Source: Chitinophagales bacterium (GTDB lineage Bacteria; Bacteroidota; Bacteroidia; Chitinophagales; Saprospiraceae). From it: a DNA stretch of 64,000 nt. Below are positions 34,576 to 41,861 of this stretch, in pieces. The translations under genes and the position numbers were made by a program. How positions within the stretch are numbered: position 1 is the stretch's first letter; each line of letters begins with the position of its first letter. The DNA is taken from positions 62,001-126,000 of the forward strand of contig JAFLBP010000001.1 of NCBI GenBank assembly GCA_017303875.1. The letters run 5' to 3'. The notes under the pieces are model-generated. The model made no database searches. It was given only the letters and a program-made list of their open reading frames with translations, and was not told the origin of the DNA.

Positions 34576-34830
34576 ATGTGCCTGGCCATTCCCGGTAAAA
34601 TCGTTAACATCACCGCCCAGCTGGATGAAACTTTCCGTTATGGGAAAGTGAGCTTCGGCGGTATTCTGCGCGACGTAAATTTAAGCATGGTGCCCCTTGC
34701 CCGCGAAGGCGATTATGTGCTGGTGCACGTAGGCGCCGCCATCAGTGTGATTGATGAGGCGGAGGCGGAGCAGACCTTTAATTACCTAAAAGAGATCGGC
34801 GACCTGGACGATCTCGGGCACGAAGCGTAA
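34576..34830 (+). CDS. hypC: Hydrogenase assembly chaperone HypC
   Basis: An 84-residue chaperone that carries the Fe(CN)2CO unit with HypD and keeps the large subunit open. It begins MCLAIPGKIVNI; Cys2 is the essential iron ligand once Met is removed. Length is typical. It sits between hypB and the nickel permease gene with gaps of three and four bases. hypD, hypE and hypF, which are also needed for cofactor synthesis, are not in the window and must be elsewhere. Confidence 0.95.
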   Translation: MCLAIPGKIVNITAQLDETFRYGKVSFGGILRDVNLSMVPLAREGDYVLVHVGAAISVIDEAEAEQTFNYLKEIGDLDDLGHEA

Positions 34831-34834
34831 CTAT

Positions 34835-35578
34835 ATGGAAACCTTATTCCCGATTCTGTTTGCAGCGGTAGTGGGTTTTGGTCACGCTTTTGAGGCCGAC
34901 CACCTGATTGCGGTGGCCAATTTGGTCAGCAAGCGCAACACCTTCTGGCTCGCCGTGAAAGACGGTATTGCCTGGGGGCTGGGGCATACCTCCACCATAT
35001 TGTTGGTTGGCTTGCTCATCATTGGACTGAAAATTGGCATCAGCGAGCAGGTTTTTTCCTATTTGGAGGCTGGAGTCGGCTTCATGCTCATTACCCTGGG
35101 CATTTTTCGGCTTTCGGTGTTGGCGCGTGGCGGAAATGCAGCACAGCTGCATTTTCATTTTGCCGATTTGTTGTTCTGGCGCAAAAAAGAAAACAAGGGC
35201 CTTAAAGCGGCGCCTTTTGCCTGGCGTACCATCGGGTACAAACCTCAGGATATTAGTACGCTTCGGATTGCAACACCCCGCCGGCATGAGCACCATCTGG
35301 CTTATGGCGTGGGCCTGATTCATGGTCTGGCAGGTAGCGGTTCGCTTATTGTATTGGTGATGAGCCAAATCAACAGCCTCGGGCTTTCTTTGCTTTATCT
35401 ACTTATTTTTGGCTTTGGTTCCATCGTGGGTATGTTGCTGGCGGGCGGTTTGTTCAGCCTGCCCTTTTCCAAAAAAATCTCCTCACACCGTTATTTGCAA
35501 CTGGGCCTTACCCTCCTGTCATCGCTACTTTGTATCATATATGGAGGTATGGTGGTTTGGGAAAATCTGGCAGGATAG
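34835..35578 (+). CDS. Nickel permease-like membrane protein (NiCoT/UreH-like)
   Basis: A 247-residue integral membrane protein with about six helices. The first contains GFGHAFEADHLIAVANLV, close to the H-x4-D-H nickel-binding signature of NiCoT/RcnA/UreH transporters. GLGHTSTILLVGLLIIGLKI and GLIHGLAGSGSLIVLVM are further family-like segments. A histidine-rich cytoplasmic loop (HFHFADLLFW, RRHEHHLAYG) supports metal handling. It is co-transcribed with hypB and hypC, which strengthens nickel uptake for the hydrogenase as its role. Cobalt as an alternative substrate cannot be excluded. Confidence 0.85.
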   Translation: METLFPILFAAVVGFGHAFEADHLIAVANLVSKRNTFWLAVKDGIAWGLGHTSTILLVGLLIIGLKIGISEQVFSYLEAGVGFMLITLGIFRLSVLARGGNAAQLHFHFADLLFWRKKENKGLKAAPFAWRTIGYKPQDISTLRIATPRRHEHHLAYGVGLIHGLAGSGSLIVLVMSQINSLGLSLLYLLIFGFGSIVGMLLAGGLFSLPFSKKISSHRYLQLGLTLLSSLLCIIYGGMVVWENLAG

Positions 35579-35665
35579 GAAAAAAGACTGAAAATGTATC
35601 GGCGGGTAAGTGTGGGTAAAAAATACAACGCTACTTGTCCTCTCCCCGACTTCCAATCCAGCTTT

Positions 35666-35673
35666 TACCTTTG
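35666..35673 (+). promoter_or_regulatory. -7 box for the DinB-like gene
   Basis: TACCTTTG fits TAnnTTTG and lies 65 bases before the start codon. Independent transcription of this gene from the hyp operon is therefore likely. Confidence 0.45.
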
Positions 35674-35738
35674 CTTTTGCACGGACATTCAAAAATCCTC
35701 CCTACTTTTAAGCCAATTATACACAACCGAAAGCATCT

Positions 35739-36242
35739 ATGAGCTACGCAAAACAAGCCCTGAAGGATATTGTAAATCAATGCGATGCGGTACTAAGTCA
35801 GTTTACCGCTGAAAACTATGCCCGCCCCCTGACAGAATTCGACGGCAGTAGCATCGGCCAACATTTCCGCCATATCCTGGAATTTCTGGAATGCCTCTCC
35901 AAGGGTTATCCAAATAATGTGGTAGACTATGCTGCCCGCAAACGCAATTCACTCTATGAAACAGACCCGAAGGTAGCGGCAGCGGCATTGGCAAATTTCA
36001 GCGAAAGCCTGATGGAGGTGTCTGAAAATCAGTCTATTATGGTGCGTGCAGAATACAACATGTCGGAACGCCCTGAATATTACAGTACGGTAGGCCGCGA
36101 ACTTATGTTTGTGTACGACCACGCCATTCACCACCTGGCTATTATCAAAGTGGGCATGCGTTGCAGTTTTCCGGAAATTAAAAGCGACCGTGACTTCGGC
36201 GTTTCTCCTTCTACCATCAAGGCGCGTTCGCTTACAACTTAG
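35739..36242 (+). CDS. DinB/YfiT-like four-helix protein
   Basis: A 167-residue protein of the DinB fold, a four-helix bundle that usually binds a divalent metal by three histidines. Candidate ligands are the histidine in GQHFRHILEF (about residue 47) and the two in YDHAIHHLAIIKVG (about 125-131). Members are thiol transferases or of unknown activity; despite the name most are not DNA-damage genes. No signal peptide. Its last 11 bases overlap the end of the convergent phosphopantetheinyl-transferase gene. Substrate unknown. Confidence 0.85.
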   Translation: MSYAKQALKDIVNQCDAVLSQFTAENYARPLTEFDGSSIGQHFRHILEFLECLSKGYPNNVVDYAARKRNSLYETDPKVAAAALANFSESLMEVSENQSIMVRAEYNMSERPEYYSTVGRELMFVYDHAIHHLAIIKVGMRCSFPEIKSDRDFGVSPSTIKARSLTT

Positions 36243-36918
36243 GCGCGCAAACACATACTATTGCTGCTTCGTTGTCTGTTTCCGGCAGCTGTATCTTTTC
36301 TAGATATAAGTCAAACGCCCGGGTGAATTCCCCTTTGGTGATTGTGCCGGTGCCACCGCCGGTTTGTCCGTCCCAGTTATCCAGATCAATATGCAGGTGT
36401 TCTTTAAAATCAAGTGCTTTGAGGCCATAAGCCTTATAGAGTGCCTCCTTTGCTGTCCAGTAAATATGTAAAATATCCATGTAAGCGGAGGCGGGAAATT
36501 GAGCGGCAGCATCCTGTTCGGCTTCATTGACAAATTTATGCGCCAGTGCAGGCATTTTAGCCACCAACACCTGCAAATCCAGCCCAAAGGCAGCCTCTTG
36601 CCGGCAGTTGCGCACCATCAAGGCGCCTACCAGACCTCGGGAGTGGCTCAGCGAGCAGGCCAGCTCCTCATGCCCAGGGAAAAATGGTTTTGAAAATGCA
36701 TCCTTGGCTAAGGGCAAACGCTGTGGCGCACCGGATAATTTGTGCAACAACCACCTTGCGGCCAGCCATTCCATACGACGCGGCGCCTTCAACAACTCTA
36801 ATTCAGCTTGCTCTCCGGCAGACAAAGGCAAATCCCGAAAGAAGAATGCCTCTGCTTCTTCTATCTTCCAAACCCCCAGTGTGGCATCAGGAAAAGGATG
36901 GCGTAAGGAGAGCAACAT
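36232..36918 (-). CDS. 4'-phosphopantetheinyl transferase (Sfp-type)
   Basis: A 228-residue Sfp-like enzyme that moves phosphopantetheine from CoA to carrier proteins. The metal/CoA signature is FGLDLQVL (about residue 110) and WTAKEALYKAYG (about 155). SLSHSRGLVGALMV supplies the conserved histidine-serine segment, and RRMEWLAARWLLHKL is the typical N-terminal helix. No polyketide or nonribosomal synthetase lies in the window, so it probably serves fatty-acid ACP or distant clusters. It starts just before a very long hairpin that separates it from the upstream gene on the same strand. Confidence 0.9.
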   Translation of the reverse strand: MLLSLRHPFPDATLGVWKIEEAEAFFFRDLPLSAGEQAELELLKAPRRMEWLAARWLLHKLSGAPQRLPLAKDAFSKPFFPGHEELACSLSHSRGLVGALMVRNCRQEAAFGLDLQVLVAKMPALAHKFVNEAEQDAAAQFPASAYMDILHIYWTAKEALYKAYGLKALDFKEHLHIDLDNWDGQTGGGTGTITKGEFTRAFDLYLEKIQLPETDNEAAIVCVCAPKL

Positions 36919-36920
36919 TT

Positions 36921-37053
36921 TTTTAACGATGAACTATGAACGATGAATTTTAACGATGAACTATAAACGATGAATGATGCACAACAAACCAAAAATTATT
37001 CATCGTTCATCATTCATAGTTCATCGTTAAAATTCATCGTTCATCGTTAAAAT
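36921..37053. repeat. Very long hairpin of CATCGTT words
   Basis: Left half 36921-36979 (words such as TTAACGATGAACTATGAACG) and right half 36995-37053 are inverted copies over about 55 bases, with one 7-base indel and a few mismatches. Each arm is itself a tandem of ACGATGAA/CTATGAA words. It lies between two genes on the same strand, so it may end transcription of the upstream LOG-family gene. The same words occur singly at 13432-13482. Confidence 0.75.
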
Positions 37054-37620
37054 TCAGTGCCACTTTGGAAGGGCGTTGTATTCGTAATCGCTCATGCGGG
37101 CGAGCAGGTCGTCGATGGTGTCGGAAACGATACAAAGTTCGCGGTTTTGTGCGCGCAGGAAGCCGTTTTCCACCATATTATCCAGCATTTGAACCAGCGG
37201 ATCATAATAGCCATGTACGTTGAGCAGGCCGATCGGCTTGCGGTACTGATGTAGTTGCGCCAGGGTCAGGGCTTCAAAATGTTCATCCATCGAGCCATAG
37301 CCGCCGGGCAAGGTGATGATGCCGTCGGTTTCGCGCATCAACAATACGCGGCGTTCCGACATGGTTTCCACATGCACCATGTCTTTTACGCCGGGGTGGC
37401 CGAGTTCAAGGCCGTGGAGTTGATGGGTAATAATGCCGGTGATCGGGCCGCCGGCTTCGAGCACGGCATCCGCGAGAACGCCCATGAGGCCGACGCTGCC
37501 GCCGCCGAAAACGACCTTGATACCACGTTGGGCAAGGGTGTGGCCGAGTTCGCGGGCGGCAGCTTCAAACCAGGGCTGCGTGCCTTTGTTGGCGCCGCAG
37601 AATACTGCAATAGACTTCAT
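37054..37620 (-). CDS. LOG-family protein (TIGR00730 Rossmann fold)
   Basis: A 188-residue protein of the LONELY GUY group, many of which hydrolyse nucleoside 5'-monophosphates to base and ribose 5-phosphate. The signature is LPGGYGSMDEHFEALT (PGGxGxxxE, about residue 100), with the upstream FGGGSVGLMG nucleotide-binding loop and the arginine of SERRVLLMRETDG. All catalytic features are intact. Bacterial members are often misannotated lysine decarboxylases. It ends at the long hairpin and starts eight bases after the stop of a coiled-coil protein gene on the same strand. Confidence 0.92.
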   Translation of the reverse strand: MKSIAVFCGANKGTQPWFEAAARELGHTLAQRGIKVVFGGGSVGLMGVLADAVLEAGGPITGIITHQLHGLELGHPGVKDMVHVETMSERRVLLMRETDGIITLPGGYGSMDEHFEALTLAQLHQYRKPIGLLNVHGYYDPLVQMLDNMVENGFLRAQNRELCIVSDTIDDLLARMSDYEYNALPKWH

Positions 37621-37628
37621 GTTAAGGA

Positions 37629-38024
37629 TTACATCCAGTTTACGGCGAACTTATTGAAACCGGTTTTCAGCTCCATGTACAATTCGCGGAAAGTATCCAT
37701 ATCCTCACGCAACTTGGTATGGTCTTCGAAATATACGTGATCCACGGCAATCGGGTGTGTGGCTGCATAGTCGGCCAGATAACGCTCATGGCGTTTGATG
37801 CGGTGCTTCAGTCCACTGATATGGTCGCGCTGGAGATCAAAGCGATTTTGGAATGATTCAGAACCGGCTTCTACGGCATGATTGGTGTTTCGATCGAGGA
37901 TTTCCTGTAAACGATTTTCCAAAATCTCGACCTCGTCTTTGTAAAAGGAAAGCTCGTTGCGCCACAACTTGTGTTCGTAATGCAAGTCGTGGATGTACAC
38001 GTGTTTGGTCTTAGAATCTGACAT
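37629..38024 (-). CDS. Unrecognised coiled-coil protein
   Basis: A 131-residue soluble, highly charged helical protein. Heptad-like stretches are visible over KDEVEILENRLQEILD (about 30-45) and DHISGLKHRIKRHERYLADY (about 67-86). Histidines are frequent (YIHDLHYEHKLW at the N-terminus). No signal peptide, membrane segment or catalytic motif is seen. It is eight bases upstream of the LOG-family gene and probably co-transcribed. I recognise no family. Confidence 0.75.
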   Translation of the reverse strand: MSDSKTKHVYIHDLHYEHKLWRNELSFYKDEVEILENRLQEILDRNTNHAVEAGSESFQNRFDLQRDHISGLKHRIKRHERYLADYAATHPIAVDHVYFEDHTKLREDMDTFRELYMELKTGFNKFAVNWM

Positions 38025-38218
38025 AGCGATTAGTTTTTAGTGTGTAATGAAAAACAGGACAATGCTACGGGCCTTTAGGCTGTGGCAAAGATGATTAATC
38101 TCATTACAAATAATGAGTATAGACAAAGATTTTTTTGGCGAACGGGCAACAAAGTGCTTTTTGCCAGCCTTTTATCTCACAATGCATTGAATCTCAGATG
38201 GATTGTAATTTTTCAAAT

Positions 38219-39235
38219 TTATGCAATCGACTGCAAATTCAATTGCCATTTCCAGGCATCGCGCAATGCCTCCTCCATACTGCGTCGGGCCTTCCAGCCC
38301 AACTCGCGCTCCGCAAGACGCGCATCCGCGTATACCGCAACCACATCACCCGGCCGCCGGGCACCGATCCGATATGGCACCTTGATGCCATTTACTTTTT
38401 CAAAAAGGGCAATCATTTCCAGTACACTACTCCCTTCGCCGGTGCCAATATTAAACACCTCAAAACTGTAGCCGCTGCGTTTTTGAAGGTTTGCAAGCGC
38501 TGCCACATGCGCCTCCGCCAGGTCCATCACATGAATAAAATCCCGAACACAGGAACCATCCAATGTCGGATAATCATCGCCGAACACCACCAATTCCGGG
38601 CGCAAGCCGGCAGCGGTTTGGGTAATAAAGGGTACCAGGTTGTTCGGAACACCCAGCGGCAGCTCTCCAATCAGTCCGGAAGGATGCGCGCCGACAGGGT
38701 TAAAATAACGCAGGGCGCAAACCCGCAACTGCCCCGACGCACGCGCCACATCCCGCAAAATCTCCTCACCCACCTGCTTGGTATTCCCATAAACAGAAGT
38801 TGCCGGCTTGACGGGGGTTTCTTCCGTAACAGGAAGACTGTCCGGCTCACCATATACCGTGCAGGAAGAGGAAAAAATGAGGTTGTGCACGCCGTATTCC
38901 TGCATGACCCGCAGGAGTGCAAGCAGGTTGCCAATGTTGTTCTCGTAATATTGCAGGGGTTTTTCCATCGACTCACCCACTGCCTTAAAAGCGGCAAAAT
39001 GAATCACCCCGGCAATGGAATACGTTTTGAAAACATCTCTTAGCAGTGTCAGATCGCCGCAATTTCCCTGAATACAAGTCACTTTTTCATTTAAAATGGT
39101 TTCCAGTCCTTTTAATACCCCTTCATTGGAATTTGAAAAATCGTCGAGCAACAAGGGTGTATATCCCGCCGCCTGTAACGCAAGCGCCGTATGGCTGCCG
39201 ATAAACCCGGCTCCGCCGGTAACTAAGATGTGCAT
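38219..39235 (-). CDS. galE: UDP-glucose 4-epimerase
   Basis: A 338-residue extended short-chain dehydrogenase that interconverts UDP-glucose and UDP-galactose using bound NAD. The NAD motif is MHILVTGGAGFIGSHTAL at the very start. The catalytic Ser and Tyr-x3-Lys are in FSSSCTVYGE and SVYGNTKQVGE (about 124 and 148). The substrate segment is LRYFNPVGAHPSG. The chosen ATG begins the nucleotide-binding fold directly; the open frame before it is not conserved-looking. It provides sugar nucleotides for envelope polysaccharide and connects to galactose released by the GH36 enzyme further on. Confidence 0.96.
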   Translation of the reverse strand: MHILVTGGAGFIGSHTALALQAAGYTPLLLDDFSNSNEGVLKGLETILNEKVTCIQGNCGDLTLLRDVFKTYSIAGVIHFAAFKAVGESMEKPLQYYENNIGNLLALLRVMQEYGVHNLIFSSSCTVYGEPDSLPVTEETPVKPATSVYGNTKQVGEEILRDVARASGQLRVCALRYFNPVGAHPSGLIGELPLGVPNNLVPFITQTAAGLRPELVVFGDDYPTLDGSCVRDFIHVMDLAEAHVAALANLQKRSGYSFEVFNIGTGEGSSVLEMIALFEKVNGIKVPYRIGARRPGDVVAVYADARLAERELGWKARRSMEEALRDAWKWQLNLQSIA

Positions 39236-39380
39236 AGCGCAGAGTAAATTTTTGACGCGAAGTACGCAGATTTTCAGGAAACGTCCGATAATAAAAAAAG
39301 CCGCCGGGTATGGGCGACTTTTTTCATAAAATGGAATTGAACAAGATTGTATTTCGACCAATTTGGCTTCAAAATGCCTG

Positions 39381-39473
39381 TTAGTCCTTTATACCAATTT
39401 CAGTATTTTTATTGGACAAACCGCAGACAGCGCCCGCTATAAGCGTAGCGAAAAGGATAAGATAGGTGACCAT
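39381..39473 (-). CDS. Predicted 30-residue membrane peptide
   Basis: ATG to TAA frame of 30 codons: MVTYLILFATLIAGAVCGLS and then NKNTEIGIKD. The first 19 residues form one hydrophobic helix ending at a cysteine; the tail is polar. A minus-strand TATCTTTG (39516-39523) exactly fits the Bacteroidota -7 box, 43 bases before the ATG, which would give a short leader. Size and layout resemble small regulatory membrane peptides (compare KdpF- or CcoS-like subunits in general), but no homology is claimed. The frame could be chance, though a transmembrane peptide plus a consensus box in an otherwise empty spacer makes it credible. Confidence 0.45.
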   Translation of the reverse strand: MVTYLILFATLIAGAVCGLSNKNTEIGIKD

Positions 39474-39515
39474 GAGAGATTAAAAAGTTGGTTCAAAAGA
39501 TTGAGATTCCGGAGG

Positions 39516-39523
39516 CAAAGATA
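39516..39523 (-). promoter_or_regulatory. -7 box for the 30-residue peptide
   Basis: Minus-strand TATCTTTG, an exact TAnnTTTG match, with its expected transcription start about 30-35 bases before the small open frame. Confidence 0.4.
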
Positions 39524-39677
39524 GGCACAAAACGTCAGTACCTGCACTTTTCGTGTCATAAGCCTGTTTTAAATCTACATTAAGCTAAAAAACACTCGTA
39601 GGCGTGAACAATAAGTGCCTGCCTCAATGCCTCAGGCAGATTAATATGCGTCGAAAATAAATTTCAGACAGTGCATA

Positions 39678-41240
39678 TCAGCCGTTCAGACGCGCTGGAG
39701 GGGTATAAAGTAACAAAGTATTCTCTCCGAAATATTCTTTAAAAGCAAGGGCGAAGGTGCCGGAACTGGAAAAGCCAACCAATTCGGCAATAGCCTGCGG
39801 CGTGCCGGCGCGCTTTTCGAGCAGCACCTTGGCTTTTTCCAGGCGCATTTCGCGCAGGAGCAGGGTCGGCTCTTTGCCGGTCAGGGCTTTGAGTTTACGC
39901 GTAAAATGCGCCTTGCTCAGTTGCAGTTTTTTTGCCAGATCGTCGGGCAGAAAATCAGGTTCCGACAAATGTTGTTCGATCAAACGCACAGTCTGATCAA
40001 GGAAAGGATCGTTCAGCGACACCCGTGAAGGGCCGAAGTAAAGATGCATAAAGCGTTGAAACTGTTCGTGTTTCACTTTTTTGGCATCCAATAATTTTTG
40101 AATGGTGGCATCAAATTCGTCGTCAATAACCGGACGGGTAAACCAGGCTTCAGCTCCGGCGCGCAGCGCGTCGAGTCGCCCGTCGTTGCCAAAACGATCA
40201 GTCAGCAGTACTACCGGAACGTGGTTGGTGCGTTCGGACAGTTTGAGTTGCCGCGCAATATCAATACCGTTTTTATTGTCGAGAATGGTATCGCAGACAA
40301 TCAGATCGGGCATCATTTCTGTGGCCATTTGCAGGCCTTCCATCGCTGTGGAAGCGGTTTCAAGCTGGAAACGATCAGACAGGAGGGATTTCAGGTAAAG
40401 CACCACCTGCCGGTTAGGCTCAATCAGCAGGGCAACCTGCTCAGGTTTGGGCCCTTGATAGATGGTATACGGATCTGGTTTGGCGTTTTCCTGTTCGGCA
40501 CGGGCAACTTCAAACAAAGCCGCGGCACTTTCTCTGGCTTCACGCTGCAAATTAGCGCGCAACAGATCCCATTCCAGTTCCCTTTTGTGCAACTGTTTAC
40601 GCCAGCGATCATTATTTTTCAGGTAAGCAATGAGCAAGATAAAAAACAAAAGTGCGAGTAAACCACCCCACAGATACGCCTGCTCTTTATCGACGTGGAA
40701 ATACATGGAGCGCCCGAGCAATTCCCGCTCCCGTAATTCAAGTAACGAATCATAACGACTTTTCATCAGTGTCGTTTCTGCCCGACGAGTGCGGTTATCA
40801 AGGGAATCCTGGGCAACACTCAACAATTGCTGACAGGTGAGCGCCAGATCCGGCATTTCCCAGGCACGGCACTCGCGCACAAGGGTGGTGAGCAGGGGCA
40901 CGCGCGTTTCCGGGTTCGGATCGCGGCGTGCATCCAGTTCTGCTTCGGCGAGCATGCGCGTGGCGCTGCGTTCGTCCTGATTGGCTTTGTAAATACCGGA
41001 AAGCACACCCAGCGCACGTGGCGTGAGCGGCATGCGGCTGCGGCGGAGAAATGCCCTGAGGTTTTCGGCTTCTTCAGCGGCCTGTTCAAAATTGCCGGCC
41101 TGAGACAACTGGGCCAGCAGGGCTACCTGATTTTCAAAAGTATCGCGTAAAGCGTTTTTGTTTTGCGCATGCATGTCATACCCAAAACAACAAAAAATCA
41201 GTAAAAAGCAAACAAAGATTGGTTTGAATCGGTTGTACAT
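39678..41240 (-). CDS. Membrane-bound receiver-AraC regulator lacking a kinase
   Basis: A 520-residue protein beginning at MYNRFKPIF (an upstream TTG was rejected). Signal peptide to about residue 26; periplasmic helical, TPR-like region (30-180); transmembrane helix 188-208 (AYLWGGLLALLFFILLIAYL); cytoplasmic helical linker; receiver domain about 268-385; and C-terminal AraC-type double helix-turn-helix (LAKKLQLSKAHFTRKLKALT). The receiver keeps its Asp (LIVCDTILD, about 317), but the acidic pair is EP instead of two acids and the conserved Lys is Arg (WFTRPV). It looks like a hybrid two-component regulator from which the histidine kinase is missing. Confidence 0.88.
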   Translation of the reverse strand: MYNRFKPIFVCFLLIFCCFGYDMHAQNKNALRDTFENQVALLAQLSQAGNFEQAAEEAENLRAFLRRSRMPLTPRALGVLSGIYKANQDERSATRMLAEAELDARRDPNPETRVPLLTTLVRECRAWEMPDLALTCQQLLSVAQDSLDNRTRRAETTLMKSRYDSLLELRERELLGRSMYFHVDKEQAYLWGGLLALLFFILLIAYLKNNDRWRKQLHKRELEWDLLRANLQREARESAAALFEVARAEQENAKPDPYTIYQGPKPEQVALLIEPNRQVVLYLKSLLSDRFQLETASTAMEGLQMATEMMPDLIVCDTILDNKNGIDIARQLKLSERTNHVPVVLLTDRFGNDGRLDALRAGAEAWFTRPVIDDEFDATIQKLLDAKKVKHEQFQRFMHLYFGPSRVSLNDPFLDQTVRLIEQHLSEPDFLPDDLAKKLQLSKAHFTRKLKALTGKEPTLLLREMRLEKAKVLLEKRAGTPQAIAELVGFSSSGTFALAFKEYFGENTLLLYTPPARLNG

Positions 41241-41246
41241 CAAGTG

Positions 41247-41254
41247 CAAAGTTA
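41247..41254 (-). promoter_or_regulatory. -7 box immediately before the receiver-AraC gene
   Basis: Minus-strand TAACTTTG fits TAnnTTTG and ends six bases before the ATG. The transcript would be leaderless or nearly so if this box is used. Confidence 0.35.
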
Positions 41255-41424
41255 AACATGCTTTGGCCGGTTTGCACGGATACAGGCGATTTTTTTTGGA
41301 AGATGTCCATTTTTAGGCATTGCAGCTTTGTAAGCTAAAGGTCATTTATCCGGTAAAACATCCCGGACATTACTGTTTGCCAAAAAACATCCCGGACATC
41401 CGCGCAATCCGTTCAATCCGTGAT

Positions 41425-41432
41425 TACCTTTG
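41425..41432 (+). promoter_or_regulatory. -7 box for the ccmE-ccmF operon
   Basis: TACCTTTG fits TAnnTTTG and ends 24 bases before the ccmE ATG. No convincing TTTG -33 element is seen. Confidence 0.45.
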
Positions 41433-41456
41433 TGGCGCCTAACAATTGCAAAAACT

Positions 41457-41855
41457 ATGAAGAAGGTCCATTTAATCGGAATCGGCATCATTGCCATCGC
41501 CATTATGGTAATTATTACCTCAATGCGCAAAGATTTGACCACTTATGCCTCTTTTGAAGAAGCCAGGAGCAGCGGCGACAAAGTCAAACTCGTCGGCCAG
41601 CTTGTTAAAGAAAAGGGTGTTGAGTACGACCCGGAGAAAGATCCAAATTATATGTCTTTCTTTCTGAAAGATGAAAAAGGAGAAGTACATCAAATCGTGT
41701 TGCGCGCTTCCAAACCGCAGGACTTTGAGCGCAGCGAACAGATCGTACTGACCGGAGCCATGAAAGGGGATGTTTTTAATGCCACGGACATGCTCCTGAA
41801 GTGCCCTTCCAAATATAACGAACAGGACACCTACATCAAGGCACAAGCGGGATAA
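41457..41855 (+). CDS. ccmE: Cytochrome c maturation heme chaperone CcmE, CxxxY type
   Basis: A 132-residue membrane-anchored heme chaperone that hands heme to the CcmF complex in the periplasm. The N-terminal anchor is VHLIGIGIIAIAIMVII. The OB-fold-like domain contains VKLVGQLVKEKGVEYDPEK and FFLKDEKGEVHQIVL. Near the C-terminus the motif reads MLLKCPSKYNEQ. The usual His-x3-Tyr heme site is replaced by Cys-x3-Tyr (CPSKY), the variant known from archaea and some deltaproteobacteria, and as far as I recall common in Bacteroidota. The gene is six bases upstream of ccmF, so they form an operon. Confidence 0.88.
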   Translation: MKKVHLIGIGIIAIAIMVIITSMRKDLTTYASFEEARSSGDKVKLVGQLVKEKGVEYDPEKDPNYMSFFLKDEKGEVHQIVLRASKPQDFERSEQIVLTGAMKGDVFNATDMLLKCPSKYNEQDTYIKAQAG

Positions 41856-41861
41856 CGTATA

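Larger units (their letters stand above)
39236..39677. other. 442-bp spacer between galE and the receiver-AraC gene
   Basis: Contains one small open frame on the minus strand (39381-39473) with a promoter-like box, described separately. A short palindrome CTGCCT...AGGCAG (39619-39639) lies just past the end of the receiver-AraC gene and may help end its transcript. Nothing else was recognised. Confidence 0.5.

Noticed and set aside
35594..35812. 72-codon frame between the nickel permease and the DinB-like gene
   Set aside because: It overlaps the DinB-like start in another frame, spans its promoter box and has no protein-like features.
41342..41542. Minus-strand frame of 66 codons opposite ccmE
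   Set aside because: Lies over the ccmE promoter and anchor. The hydrophobic look is the reverse reading of the anchor codons.
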